Program-made: the position numbers and the translations under genes | Part shown: piece after piece, positions 52,794 through 61,988 of the stretch | Position numbering within the stretch: the first letter of the stretch is position 1 | Layout of the letters: every line of letters begins with the position of its first letter | Assembly: GCA_046483065.1 (NCBI GenBank) | Contig: JAWODW010000097.1 | Span: forward strand, 1 to 64,000 | Origin: JAWVYT01 sp046483065 | Lineage (GTDB): Bacteria > Gemmatimonadota > Gemmatimonadetes > Longimicrobiales > RSA9 | Direction: 5' to 3' | DNA: 64,000 nucleotides | The notes under the pieces: model-generated | What the model saw: only the letters and a program-made list of their open reading frames with translations | Told to the model about the DNA's origin: nothing | Database searches by the model: none

Positions 52794-53653
52794 GCGATCG
52801 GATCGCGGTCATCGGTCCGGGCCGCATGGGCCTGGCGCTGGGAGGCGCCCTGATGGAGACCGGCGCCGTGGAGGCGCTCACCTACTTCGGCCGATCGCCG
52901 GAGGCCCCGCCGCACCCTCTCTTCGACGCCGGTGAGGTCTCCTACCGCGTGGGGTACGGCCCGATCCCCGAGGAGACCAGCATCCTGATCCTGGCGGTAC
53001 CCGACGATGCACTCCACGACGTGGCCAACCAGGTGGCCCGGCTCGGGGCCGTGCCCGTGCCGTGCGTGGCGTTGCACCTCTCGGGCGCCCTCTCCACCGA
53101 TGTCCTGACCCCGCTCCACACCGCCGGGTTCACCGTGGGCTCGCTGCACCCGCTCCAGACGGTGGCCGACCCGTGGTCGGGGGCCGAGCGGCTCCGGGGG
53201 TGCGCCTACGCAGTGGCCGGGCAGCCCGGCGCCCTTACGGCTGCGCGGCGGCTGGTGGCCGCCCTCGACGGGCGGCCCCTGGTGATCCCGCCGGCGCTCC
53301 GGCCCCTCTACCACGCCGCCGCCGTTTTCGCCTCCAACTACGTCCTCGCCGCCGCCGCAGCGGTGGCCCGCACGCTGGCGGAGGCAGGGATCAGCGAGCA
53401 GGACGCCGTGGCCGCGGCGTTGCCGCTCATGCGCGGGACCATGGACAATGTCGAGCAGCTGGGACTGGGTGCGGCGCTGACGGGCCCTGTGGCCCGGGGC
53501 GACCTGGACACGGTGCGGCTGCACCTCTCGCGCTTGTCGGCCCGGGAGCGGCGCCTATATTCGGCCCTCGGGCTGGAGACCGTTCAACTGGCCCGCGCGG
53601 TAGGGCTCGACCCCGACCGCGCGGCCGCCCTCGAATCGCTGCTTCAGGACTGA
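52790..53653 (+). CDS. Rossmann-like/DUF2520 protein
   Basis: This 287-residue protein starts at GTG 52790 (GTGA with hflX). The N-terminal dinucleotide-binding fold is IAVIGPGRMGLALGGALME. The DUF2520 C-terminal helical domain has ALHLSGALSTDVLTPLHTAG, FTVGSLHPLQTVADP and PLYHAAAVFASNYVLA. The family resembles ketopantoate or pyrroline-carboxylate reductases, but its substrate is unknown. It shares one base with pdxJ (TGATG). Confidence 0.8.
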   Translation: MSDRIAVIGPGRMGLALGGALMETGAVEALTYFGRSPEAPPHPLFDAGEVSYRVGYGPIPEETSILILAVPDDALHDVANQVARLGAVPVPCVALHLSGALSTDVLTPLHTAGFTVGSLHPLQTVADPWSGAERLRGCAYAVAGQPGALTAARRLVAALDGRPLVIPPALRPLYHAAAVFASNYVLAAAAAVARTLAEAGISEQDAVAAALPLMRGTMDNVEQLGLGAALTGPVARGDLDTVRLHLSRLSARERRLYSALGLETVQLARAVGLDPDRAAALESLLQD

Positions 53654-54387
53654 TGCGACTCCATATCAATATCGACCACGTGGCCACGATCCGGCAGGCT
53701 CGGCGCACCGATGAGCCGGACCCGGTGCGGGCGGCCGTCCAGGTGGAGCAGGCCGGTGCCGACGGGATCACCGTGCACCTGCGGGAGGACCGTCGCCATA
53801 TCCAGGACCGTGACGTCCGGCTCCTGATGGAGACGGCCCGGACCGGGGTGAACCTGGAGATGGCCGCCACCGATGAGATGGTGGCGCTGGCGGCGGAGCT
53901 GGCGCCCATGGCCGTGACGCTCGTGCCCGAGAAGCGGGAGGAGATCACCACGGAGGGTGGGCTGTCGCTGGAGAGTGACGCAGCCCGTCGCGTCGCCTCC
54001 GCCCTCGAGGCCGTTCGCGAGGCCGGGGTTCGGACCGCGCTCTTCATCGATCCGGACCCCGACACGGTGCACCGGGCCCGGGACCTGGGCACCGACGCCA
54101 TCGAGCTGCACACGGGCGAGTACGCCAACGCGTGGGCGCCGGGCCGGGGCGCGCCGGTGGAGCTGGACCGACTGCGCCGGGCAGCGGCGCTGGGCCGGTC
54201 CCTGGGGCTGGACGTCCACGCGGGCCACGGGCTCACGTACGAGAACGTGGCGCCGGTGGCTGCGATCCGGGAAATCGAGGAGCTGAACATCGGGCACAGC
54301 GTGGTGAGCCGTGCCGTCTTCGTGGGCCTGGAATCGGCCGTGCGCGAGATGCGGGCGATCCTGCGGGAGGCACGGGCGGGCGGATGA
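53653..54387 (+). CDS. pdxJ: Pyridoxine 5'-phosphate synthase
   Basis: ATG 53653 gives 244 residues, the family length. PdxJ motifs are LHINIDHVATIRQARRT, DGITVHLREDRRHIQDRDV, VTLVPEKREEITTEGGL, IELHTGEYANAW and the C-terminal HAGHGLTYENV and ELNIGHSVVSRAVFVGLE. It condenses 3-amino-acetone phosphate with deoxyxylulose 5-phosphate to make vitamin B6, cofactor of the several PLP enzymes in this window. It is coupled to both neighbours. Confidence 0.95.
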   Translation: MRLHINIDHVATIRQARRTDEPDPVRAAVQVEQAGADGITVHLREDRRHIQDRDVRLLMETARTGVNLEMAATDEMVALAAELAPMAVTLVPEKREEITTEGGLSLESDAARRVASALEAVREAGVRTALFIDPDPDTVHRARDLGTDAIELHTGEYANAWAPGRGAPVELDRLRRAAALGRSLGLDVHAGHGLTYENVAPVAAIREIEELNIGHSVVSRAVFVGLESAVREMRAILREARAGG

Positions 54388-54902
54388 GCCGGGTACGTGC
54401 CTTCTTCGTAGAAGAGGCGGCCGAGTGCCTGAACGCGTTGGAGGCCGAGCTCGCCGGCCCCGACCCGGACCCGGCGGTGGTACACGGTGCGGTCCGGCAG
54501 CTGCGGGGCAGCGCCCAGGTGGCCCGGTTCGGGGCCGTCGCGGACGCCGCCCGATCGCTGGAGGAGGCGCTGAAGCCGGCCGCCCGGGGCGAGGCGCCCT
54601 GGGACGAGGTGCTGGCGCGACGCGCGGCGGAAGACGCCGCGACGCTGGCACGAGCTGTGGAGGCGGTCCGGCAGGGCCGCACGGAACAGGACGAGAGGGA
54701 GTCATCGATGGATGAGCAGGAGCGGAACGAGGCGGCAGCCGACGAGGTGGTGCCCATCGAGGTGCTGGAGTACGAGGGCACCGCGGCGCTGGAGCGGGCC
54801 CGAACGCTCCGGGAGCCGCTGGAAGAGGCCATCATCGCCGGCGACCCACCGGGCGAGATCATCGACGAGCTGTTCGATCTGATCCGCCTGGGCACGAAGT
54901 GA
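54384..54902 (+). CDS. Hpt-like protein without the phosphoacceptor histidine
   Basis: This 172-residue protein starts at ATG 54384 (ATGA overlap). Residues 1-75 resemble a four-helix Hpt domain (VEEAAECLNALEAELA... VRQLRGSAQVARFGAVADAA). At the site where Hpt proteins carry xHxLKG, it has VRQLRG, with Arg38 for His. A His (34) lies one turn earlier. Residues 110-172 are an acidic helical tail (PIEVLEYEGTAALERARTL). It may be a structural four-helix protein rather than a phosphotransfer domain. No kinase or receiver gene is adjacent. Confidence 0.6.
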   Translation: MSRVRAFFVEEAAECLNALEAELAGPDPDPAVVHGAVRQLRGSAQVARFGAVADAARSLEEALKPAARGEAPWDEVLARRAAEDAATLARAVEAVRQGRTEQDERESSMDEQERNEAAADEVVPIEVLEYEGTAALERARTLREPLEEAIIAGDPPGEIIDELFDLIRLGTK

Positions 54903-56047
54903 CCAAGGGCAGGACCTGGCCGTCGGCGCGCGCTTTCCTGGACTGGAAGGCCGTCCTCGGCATCCTCATCAGCGTCGGGCTCCTCTGGTTCGCCTTCCGC
55001 GACGTGCACCTGGCCGAAGTCTGGGGGCGCGTCCGCCGGGCCGACCTCCTCCTCCTGACGCTGGCCGGTGGCCTGGCCACGCTGCCATTCCCGCTCCGTG
55101 CGATCCGCTGGCGGCCGCTCCTGCGCCCCGCCTACGCCGGATCCCGGTTCCGCCCCCGGTTCGCCGCCACCTGCATCGGGTTCATGGCCAACAACCTGCT
55201 CCCGGCCCGGGTCGGCGAGTTCGCCCGGGCCTACGCCCTGAGTCGACTGGAGCCGGTCCGGATGTCGGCGTCGTTCGGCTCGCTGGTAGTGGAGCGGATG
55301 TTCGACGGGATCGTCATCGTGCTCTTCCTCCTGGCCGCCCTGGCCTGGCCAACGTTCCCGGATGTCTCCGGTCGGGACTTCAACACCGTCGCGCTCTGGG
55401 CGAGCGCGGTGTTCATCGGCGTGTTCGCCATCATGCTGGCCATGGTGGCCCGGCCGGAGCAGAGCGTGCGGTGGTTCGAGCAGACCGTGGCTCGCTTCCT
55501 CCCGGGGGTGGTGCGTCGGCCGGTCGTCGATGCGCTGGCGGCGTTCCTCGATGGGATCGCCGCCGTCCGCGACTGGCGCCTGGTACTCCGGGCGTTTGCC
55601 TGGTCGCTGGTGATCTGGCTCACGGGCGCCCTGGCCATATGGGTCGGGATGCTGGCCTTCGATGTACGGCTGCCGTTCGTGGCCGCCGTGTTCCTCCAGA
55701 GCATCATCTCGCTGGCTGTGGCGCTGCCGTCGGCGCCCGGGTTCTTCGGCGTGTTCGAGGCGGCCGCCCGGGTGGGGCTGGTGGAGATCTGGGGCGTCGC
55801 CACCGGCCAGGCGGTAGCCTTCGCCATCGGGTTCCATCTGGCCGGGTTCATCCCCGTGACGCTCATCGGGCTCTTTTACGTCTGGCGGCTCGGGATGTCG
55901 TGGGACGAGGTGGGACGCAGCGAGCGTGTGGTGGAGGAGGCCGTCGAGGCCCGAGCAGGAGACGAGGGCACCACACCTCCGTCGTCGAGCGTCGAGCCCG
56001 GACCGGGGGCAGGCCCCGCGGCGGCGGGCCGGAAGGAGGGCCGGTGA
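54899..56047 (+). CDS. YbhN/UPF0104-type membrane protein (lysyltransferase-like flippase domain)
   Basis: This 382-residue protein starts at GTG 54899 and has about eight transmembrane helices. The signature GFMANNLLPARVGEFARAYAL and the later SIISLAVALPSAPGFFGVFEAA identify the lysylphosphatidylglycerol synthase transmembrane family (YbhN/AglD). Members flip or modify lipids or polyprenyl-linked sugars. The MprF catalytic domain is absent. The C-terminal 50 residues are a disordered Glu/Ser/Gly tail. It overlaps ispE by four bases. Confidence 0.82.
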   Translation: MTKGRTWPSARAFLDWKAVLGILISVGLLWFAFRDVHLAEVWGRVRRADLLLLTLAGGLATLPFPLRAIRWRPLLRPAYAGSRFRPRFAATCIGFMANNLLPARVGEFARAYALSRLEPVRMSASFGSLVVERMFDGIVIVLFLLAALAWPTFPDVSGRDFNTVALWASAVFIGVFAIMLAMVARPEQSVRWFEQTVARFLPGVVRRPVVDALAAFLDGIAAVRDWRLVLRAFAWSLVIWLTGALAIWVGMLAFDVRLPFVAAVFLQSIISLAVALPSAPGFFGVFEAAARVGLVEIWGVATGQAVAFAIGFHLAGFIPVTLIGLFYVWRLGMSWDEVGRSERVVEEAVEARAGDEGTTPPSSSVEPGPGAGPAAAGRKEGR

Positions 56048-56940
56048 GGATCACCGTCGCCGCTCCGGCCAAGGTCAACCTCCGCCTCCGCGTGGGGGCC
56101 CGGGATCCCTCCGGGTTCCACTCACTGGACACGCTCTTCTGCTCGCTGCACCTGGCCGACAGCGTGGTGCTGCGGGGTGGTGAGGGGTCGGGACCGCAGC
56201 TCGATGTGGGATACGCTCGCCCCCTGAAGGTGGCGCCGGACATGGGGCCGCCGGAAGAGAACCTGGCCGTCCGTGCGGCCCGCGCGGTCATGGAGCGGGC
56301 GGGGCTCGAGCGCGGGCCGGAGATCCGGCTGGTGAAGCGGATCCCCGCCGGCGCCGGGCTGGGCGGCGGGTCCAGCGACGCAGCCGCAGTGCTCCGGGCC
56401 ATGCGACGGCTCTACCCCGGCGACCTCGACGGCGGCGACCTCATGGCCCTCGGCAACGAGCTCGGCAGCGACGTGCCGTTCTTTGTCATGGGCGCGGCGT
56501 TCGCCCACGGCACCGGCCGCGGTGAGCGCCTCGCGGCGCTGGCTCCCCTGCCCGCCCGACCCGTGGTGGTGGTGATCCCCGACTTTCCGGTGGCCACCGC
56601 CGAGGCGTACCGCTGGCTCGACCAGGACCGGGAACAGGAGGGGACCGCGGCTCCGGACGTCCCCGACCAGCCCATCCATGGCAGGGACCTCACCTGGGAC
56701 GCCGTGGCCGATGAGGCCGTCAACCACTTCGAGGGCCCCGTCTTTCGCCGACGTCCCGAGCTCGAAACGATCCGCGACCGGCTCCGGGAGCATGGCGCCC
56801 GGCCCGCGCTCCTGGCCGGGAGCGGGTCCACCGTATTCGGCGTCTTCGACCGCGGTGGCGACGCCCGGTCGGCGGCCGACGCGCTGACGGCGGCGGATCC
56901 GTCGCTGCGGGTCCTGGTGACGCGCACGAGAACGCGCTAG
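56044..56940 (+). CDS. ispE: 4-diphosphocytidyl-2-C-methyl-D-erythritol kinase
   Basis: The GTG at 56044 gives 298 residues. GHMP kinase motifs are APAKVNLRLRVGARDPSGFHSLDTLF, the ATP loop PAGAGLGGGSSDAAAVLRAM and the C-terminal LLAGSGSTVFGVF. It phosphorylates CDP-methylerythritol in the MEP isoprenoid pathway, feeding quinone (ubiE) and undecaprenyl lipid synthesis. It closes the hflX-ispE chain. tRNA-Gln lies 69 bases beyond. Confidence 0.93.
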   Translation: MRITVAAPAKVNLRLRVGARDPSGFHSLDTLFCSLHLADSVVLRGGEGSGPQLDVGYARPLKVAPDMGPPEENLAVRAARAVMERAGLERGPEIRLVKRIPAGAGLGGGSSDAAAVLRAMRRLYPGDLDGGDLMALGNELGSDVPFFVMGAAFAHGTGRGERLAALAPLPARPVVVVIPDFPVATAEAYRWLDQDREQEGTAAPDVPDQPIHGRDLTWDAVADEAVNHFEGPVFRRRPELETIRDRLREHGARPALLAGSGSTVFGVFDRGGDARSAADALTAADPSLRVLVTRTRTR

Positions 56941-56968
56941 ATGGACCGGGTCGAGTCGGCGGACCAAG

Positions 56969-56997
56969 TTGACGTGTGAATGTGGTTCCGATAGCGT
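56969..56997 (+). promoter_or_regulatory. Promoter-like site for tRNA-Gln
   Basis: TTGACG (56969-56974), a 17-base spacer and TAGCGT (56992-56997) end 12 bases before the mature tRNA 5' end. Confidence 0.5.
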
Positions 56998-57009
56998 TTG
57001 GCTGGACCT

Positions 57010-57082
57010 TGCCCCTTGGTGTAACTGGCAACACGCCTGACTTTGGATCAGGAGAGTCCTGGTTCGAGCCCAGGAGGGGCAG
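57010..57082 (+). tRNA. tRNA-Gln (anticodon UUG)
   Basis: A complete 73-base cloverleaf is visible. The acceptor stem is TGCCCCT/AGGGGCA with discriminator G. The D arm is GTGT/ACAC, the anticodon stem CCTGA/TCAGG with loop CTTTGGA (anticodon TTG), and the T arm TCCTGG-TTCGAGC-CCAGGA. The 3' CCA is not encoded (the next bases are TTC), so it depends on a CCA-adding enzyme such as that at 48200. Confidence 0.95.
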
Positions 57083-57388
57083 TTCATTCGGGCGCCGCCG
57101 ATCCCGCGTCCACGGCTCGGAAGCTTGGCCACGTCTTTGTGGCGGAAACCGCTGGCACAGCTACGGTTTGTGGCTCTTCTCTGCTCTGTTGACCCGTTCC
57201 CGGGGCGTGGCTCGCAGCACATGCCCGGACGTTTCGGCGCACTCCCACGTCGTGGGCGGTCCGGCGTTCGAACAACCGTTCAAGGCGAAAGCGCGGAATC
57301 CTTTCACGGAAACACGGAACGTTCGCCGCGATCCGTGATGGCCGGGTAAAGGCCCACCTCCCGCTCCTTGTTCGGTTGTGATTCGCCG

Positions 57389-57420
57389 GGAAGGCTGCGG
57401 GTTTCGGGACGCGGCCTTCC
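57389..57420 (+). repeat. Inverted repeat 1 in the non-coding region
   Basis: GGAAGGCTGCG pairs with CGCGGCCTTCC (11 bp, one G-T) across a 10-base loop. No T-run follows. Confidence 0.6.
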
Positions 57421-57525
57421 GGGGATCCGCTCGCATTCCGTGCTTCCGCGTTGAGACGTTCGCGACGCACGTCGGGACACCGGTGAGGCTGGATCACGCG
57501 CAAGGTCGAAAAGCCTCTTTCATCA

Positions 57526-57552
57526 ACAAATCGGGAGGAGATCCCGGTTTGT
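57526..57552 (+). repeat. Inverted repeat 2 in the non-coding region
   Basis: ACAAATCGGGA pairs with TCCCGGTTTGT (11 bp, one wobble) across a GGAGA loop, presenting a purine-rich, ribosome-site-like loop. No T-run follows. Confidence 0.6.
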
Positions 57553-57734
57553 AGGGGTCTGTCGCGGTGTGCATCTACTCAGGGGAGGTTCTTCGACATT
57601 CTCCGTGGGTAGAGCAACCGCCAGCCCGAGTGCTCCGGGCGCGGCGCGGCGCGACCGCGCCTTTACAACCCCTCCAGCGCCGCATCACTTTGTGCCGGTC
57701 CCGTCTCGCGCAACCCGAACCGGATCGGACCGTC

Positions 57735-60700
57735 ATGGATACGTCGCTTCTCGCCCCGGGAACCTTTCTCGGAGCCCTATTCGTCGCCCTTTCCGCCACT
57801 TTGGGCGGCGCCTCGCCGGCGGCGGCCCAAGAGCCGGTGCACGACCCGGCGCTCTTCGAGGCACTTGAGTACCGGCTGATCGGGCCGTACCGGGGTGGTC
57901 GGGTCACGGCCGTGGACGGGGTCCCGTCGTCGCCGCGGACCTTCTTCATGGGCTCCACGGGCGGAGGTGTGTGGAAGACGGTGGACGCAGGCGAGTCGTG
58001 GCAGAACGTGAGCGACGGCTGGCTCGAAGTGGCGAGCATCGGGGCGGTGGAGGTGGCGGACGCCGATCCGAGCGTGCTGTACGTGGGGACCGGCTCGGCG
58101 TGCATACGGGGGAACGTGTCCACGGGGCGCGGCGTGTACCGGTCCCGGGACGGTGGTCGGAGCTGGACCTTCGTGGGGCTGCCGGAGGCCGGGCTGATCG
58201 GGAAGGTGGTGACGGACCCGCGGGACCCGGACGTGGTCTACGTCGCGGCGCTGGGACACCCGTTCGGGCCGAATCCGGAGCGGGGCGTCTACCGGAGCCG
58301 TGACGGCGGCGAGAGCTGGGAGCGGGTGCTGTTCGTGAGCGACAGCACCGGCGCAGTGGACCTGGCCATCGACCCGGTAAACCCGCGAACCATCTACGCG
58401 GCCATGTGGCGTGCGGAGCGGAAGCCGTGGACACTCATCGATGGCGCCCGGGAGGGCGGCATCTACCGGAGCCGGGACGGGGGCGATAGCTGGACGCAGC
58501 TGACCGCCGGGCTGCCGGAGGGGCCCCTCGGCCGGATCGGGCTGAGCGTATCGGCGTCGGCTCCGGACCGGGTCTGGGCGCTGGTCACGGCCGAGCCCGG
58601 CGGCGGCGTTTTCCGCAGCGATGACGGCGGCGACAGCTGGACCCGCACGAGCCGGGATCGGCGGCTCCGGACCCGGGGATGGTACTACGCCCACATCACC
58701 GCCGACCCCACGGACCCGAACACGGTGTGGGTCGAGAACGCAGGGTTCTACCGCTCCATCGACGGGGGCGAGACGTTCCACCGGCGACCGGTACCCCACG
58801 GCGATGTCCACGACCTCTGGATCCACCCCGAAGACCCGGACGTGATGGTGGTGGGGAACGACGGCGGCGCGCAGGTCACGCTCACCGGCGGCGAGAGCTG
58901 GTCGACCATGCACAACCAGCCCACCGCCGAGATGTACCGGGTGGAAGTGGACCACCAGTGGCCGTACCGGGTCTACGGCGCCCAGCAGGACAACTCTACC
59001 ATCAGCGTGCCCAGCGCGTCGGTCGGGGCGCTGACGCCGGAGTCGGAGTGGTACGACGTGGCCGGCGCCGAGAGCGGCCACATCGCCGTGCACCCGGAGG
59101 ACCCGAACACGGTGTACAGCGGCAACTATATCGGCCGGATCGACCGCTACGACCACCGGACAGGTCGGAGCCGGAACGTGATCCTCTACCCCCAGATGCA
59201 GGACGGCGTGGCGCCGAAAAATCTGAAGTATCGGTTCCAGTGGAACGCGCCCATCGAGATCAGCCCTCACAACCCGGACGTGGTCTACCACGCGTCGAAC
59301 TACGTGCACCGGTCCCGTGACGGTGGCATGACGTGGGAGACGCTGAGCGCCGACCTGACCACCGACACCGAGTGGCAGCAGGAGCTGCCGGGCGAGCCGA
59401 TCCAGCACGACCACACCGGGGTGGAGGTCTACAACACGGTCTTCGCGCTGGCGGAGTCGCCGATCACGGCGGGGGAGATCTGGGCGGGCAGCGACGACGG
59501 GCTCGTCCACATCAGCCGTGACGATGGCGCGACGTGGACGGAGATCACGCCCCGGGATATGCCCGAGGGCGGCACGGTGAACGTAATCGAGCCGTCGTCG
59601 CACCGGCCGGGCCGGGCGTACATGGCCGTCTACCGCTACAGGGAGGACGACTGGCACCCGTATATCTTCCGGACCGATGAGTGGGGCGAGCGGTGGCGGC
59701 TCCTGACCGACGGGAACGGGATCCCGGTAGATCACCCCGTGCGGGTGGTCCGGGAGGACCCGGAGCGTGAGGGACTGCTTTACGCCGGCACCGAGTTCGA
59801 CCTCTTCATCTCCTTCGACGGCGGGGGCTACTGGCAGTCGTTCCGACAGAACCTGCCCGTCACGCCGATCACCGATCTGGCCGTGCACCGGGGCGACCTG
59901 GTGGTGGCCACCCAGGGGCGGAGCTTCTGGATCCTCGATGACCTGTCACCCGTGCGGCAGATGAGCCGTGCGGTCGAGGCGACCGTGGTGGATGGCGTGC
60001 ACCTCTTCGCGCCCCGGCCCGCGTACCAGCTGAACCTCCGTGGGTTCCGGGGTGATCGGGCGCCGGAGCCGGCGCCTGCGGGTGCCCTCATCCATTTTGG
60101 CGTGAGCGACGCGGTGGCGGAGGTGGACGGCGTTCGGCTGGAGCTTCTGGACGAGACCGGCGAGGTGGTACGGGTCTTCGCGCAGGACCCGGACGCGGCC
60201 GCGGAAGCACTGGACCCGCTGGAGCACGGTGTGTGGACCGGAGAGATCGACCGGCTGGATGTGAAGCCCGGGATCAATCGGTTCATCTGGGACCTGCAGC
60301 TCCCGGGACCCACCGTGATCGAGGGCTCGGTCATGTCGCTGGGGTACACCGGTGGGATGTGGGCTTCGCCGGGTCGTTACACTGTCCGACTGGTGGCTGG
60401 CGACGAAGTGGTGGAGGAGCCACTGGAGGTGCGGACGGATCCGCGGCTGGAGGTGGAGCCCGGCGCGCTCCAGGCGCGCTTCGAGCTCACCAGGGCTGTG
60501 CGCGACAAGGTCACCGAGGTGCACGACGCCATCGCTCGTCTGCGCTCGGTGCGTACCCAGGCCGCCGGGATCGCGGACCGGGTCCGGGCAGGGGCGGACA
60601 CCGCCGCAGCCCGCGCGGTCCGGCGCGCAGCCGACAGTCTGGCGGCCCGCCTGACGCCGATCGAGGAGGCGCTGATCCAGACCCGGAACGAGGTCGGCCA

Positions 60701-60929
60701 GGACCCGCTGAACTTCCCACCTAAACTGGACAACCAGCTGGTCTACCTCTACGGGCACGTGAATGCGGCATACGGGGCGCCCACCGCCGGGTCGTACGAG
60801 CGGTGGGAGGACCTGGAGGCGGAAGTGGCGCCCTATCTCGAAGCGCTGAGGTCGGTCCTGGACGGGGCGGTGCCCCGCTTCAACGCGCTCCTGGCCGAGT
60901 ACGGGGTGGCCGGGATCGTGGTCCCGTGA
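57735..60929 (+). CDS. Secreted VPS10/sortilin-like beta-propeller protein
   Basis: ATG 57735 gives 1064 residues with a signal peptide (FLGALFVALSATLGGASPAAAQ). At least six Asp-box blades (YRSRDGGRSWTFV, YRSRDGGESWERV, YRSRDGGDSWTQL, FRSDDGGDSWTRT, ISRDDGATWTEI) build a ten-bladed-type propeller as in sortilins and BNR-repeat proteins. Residues about 790-1064 form an immunoglobulin-like and helical C-terminus. Proteins of this design are abundant in Gemmatimonadota-like genomes and may bind glycans or peptides. The function is unproven, and glycosidase activity is not supported by motifs. It has no close operon partner. Confidence 0.85.
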   Translation: MDTSLLAPGTFLGALFVALSATLGGASPAAAQEPVHDPALFEALEYRLIGPYRGGRVTAVDGVPSSPRTFFMGSTGGGVWKTVDAGESWQNVSDGWLEVASIGAVEVADADPSVLYVGTGSACIRGNVSTGRGVYRSRDGGRSWTFVGLPEAGLIGKVVTDPRDPDVVYVAALGHPFGPNPERGVYRSRDGGESWERVLFVSDSTGAVDLAIDPVNPRTIYAAMWRAERKPWTLIDGAREGGIYRSRDGGDSWTQLTAGLPEGPLGRIGLSVSASAPDRVWALVTAEPGGGVFRSDDGGDSWTRTSRDRRLRTRGWYYAHITADPTDPNTVWVENAGFYRSIDGGETFHRRPVPHGDVHDLWIHPEDPDVMVVGNDGGAQVTLTGGESWSTMHNQPTAEMYRVEVDHQWPYRVYGAQQDNSTISVPSASVGALTPESEWYDVAGAESGHIAVHPEDPNTVYSGNYIGRIDRYDHRTGRSRNVILYPQMQDGVAPKNLKYRFQWNAPIEISPHNPDVVYHASNYVHRSRDGGMTWETLSADLTTDTEWQQELPGEPIQHDHTGVEVYNTVFALAESPITAGEIWAGSDDGLVHISRDDGATWTEITPRDMPEGGTVNVIEPSSHRPGRAYMAVYRYREDDWHPYIFRTDEWGERWRLLTDGNGIPVDHPVRVVREDPEREGLLYAGTEFDLFISFDGGGYWQSFRQNLPVTPITDLAVHRGDLVVATQGRSFWILDDLSPVRQMSRAVEATVVDGVHLFAPRPAYQLNLRGFRGDRAPEPAPAGALIHFGVSDAVAEVDGVRLELLDETGEVVRVFAQDPDAAAEALDPLEHGVWTGEIDRLDVKPGINRFIWDLQLPGPTVIEGSVMSLGYTGGMWASPGRYTVRLVAGDEVVEEPLEVRTDPRLEVEPGALQARFELTRAVRDKVTEVHDAIARLRSVRTQAAGIADRVRAGADTAAARAVRRAADSLAARLTPIEEALIQTRNEVGQDPLNFPPKLDNQLVYLYGHVNAAYGAPTAGSYERWEDLEAEVAPYLEALRSVLDGAVPRFNALLAEYGVAGIVVP

Positions 60930-60957
60930 ACGGAGCCCGCCCGCCCGACCCGCACGG

Positions 60958-60988
60958 TTGACCCATGCGAGGGTTGCCGGTACCTTTC
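60958..60988 (+). promoter_or_regulatory. Promoter-like site for prs
   Basis: TTGACC (60958-60963), a 17-base spacer and TACCTTTC (60981-60988) lie about 40 bases before the prs ATG. Confidence 0.5.
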
Positions 60989-61026
60989 GCGGCTGTAGCA
61001 TTTCGGCCGTTTAACGCAGGGCACGG

Positions 61027-61977
61027 ATGCCGGTAGACTATTTCCACGGTCCCATGATGCTCCTCTCGGGGACGGCCAATCGGCCGCTCGCCGAGGAGAT
61101 CGCAAGCTCGTTGGAGATGTCCCTGAGCGACACGACGGTGTCGCGGTTCGCCGATGGCGAGATCTTCGTCCGGTTGAACCAGAACGCGCGGGGGCGGGAT
61201 GTGTTCATCATCCAGCCCACGCCGCCGCCGGGTGACAGTATCATGGAGCTGCTGCTGTTGACGGACGCGGCGAAGCGAGCGTCGGCGGCGAGGGTGACGG
61301 CGGTGATGCCGTACTACGGCTACGCCCGGCAGGACCGGAAGGACCAGCCGCGGGTGGCCATCGGCGCGAAGCTGCTGGCAAATGTGATGGAGGCGGCCGG
61401 TGTGGACCGGGTGCTGGGGATCGATTTCCACACCCATCAGCTGCAGGGGTTCTACGATGTGCCTGTGGATCACCTGTACGCGGCGCCGGTGCTGACGAGC
61501 TATTTCCAGCAGAAGGGGCTGAAAAACGTTACAGTGGTGTCGCCGGACGTGGGCGCGGCCAAGATGGCCCGCGGCTTCGCCCGGCGGATCGATGCGGCGT
61601 TCGCGATTATCGACAAGCGGCGCCCGGCGCAGAACGTGGCCGAGGTGTTGACGGTGGTGGGTGAGGTGGAGGGCAGGAACTGCATTATCGTGGATGACAT
61701 GATCGATACGGCCGGGACCATGGAGAGCGTGGTCCAGTCGTTGAAGGAGCGGGGCGCGGAAGACATTTACGTAGCCGCGACGCACCCGCTGCTCTCGGGC
61801 CCGGCCGTCCAGCGGATGCAGGACTCGGCGGTGACGGAGGTGGTCGTGACGAACACGCTCCACGTGCCCGAGGAGAAGCGGTTCGAGAAGTTGAAGGTGC
61901 TGTCAGTGGCAAATCTGCTGGCACGGGCGATTCGGTACACACACTCGAACGAGTCCGTGAGCCAGCTGTTCGATTAG
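61027..61977 (+). CDS. prs: Ribose-phosphate pyrophosphokinase
   Basis: This 316-residue PRPP synthase has RFADGEIFVRLNQNARGRDVF, the catalytic flexible loop YYGYARQDRKDQPR, VLGIDFHTHQLQGFYDVPVDHL and the PRPP-binding VDDMIDTAGTM. It makes PRPP for nucleotide, His and Trp synthesis. It heads the prs-rplY-pth gene string, a conserved arrangement in many bacteria, and has a good promoter-like site upstream. Confidence 0.95.
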   Translation: MPVDYFHGPMMLLSGTANRPLAEEIASSLEMSLSDTTVSRFADGEIFVRLNQNARGRDVFIIQPTPPPGDSIMELLLLTDAAKRASAARVTAVMPYYGYARQDRKDQPRVAIGAKLLANVMEAAGVDRVLGIDFHTHQLQGFYDVPVDHLYAAPVLTSYFQQKGLKNVTVVSPDVGAAKMARGFARRIDAAFAIIDKRRPAQNVAEVLTVVGEVEGRNCIIVDDMIDTAGTMESVVQSLKERGAEDIYVAATHPLLSGPAVQRMQDSAVTEVVVTNTLHVPEEKRFEKLKVLSVANLLARAIRYTHSNESVSQLFD

Positions 61978-61988
61978 GAGAAGGAAGC

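Larger units (their letters stand above)
57083..57734. other. 652-base non-coding region between tRNA-Gln and the VPS10-like gene
   Basis: No frame here has a convincing start and family content. It contains two strong inverted repeats (57389-57420 and 57526-57552) and a TTTCACGGAAACACGGAA stretch like a decayed intergenic repeat. It could be a long 5' leader. No known RNA family was recognised (no SRP, RNase P, 6S or tmRNA core). Confidence 0.5.

Noticed and set aside
57777..59888. 703-codon open frame on the minus strand
   Set aside because: It is antisense to the VPS10-like gene, with no motifs and an implausible composition.
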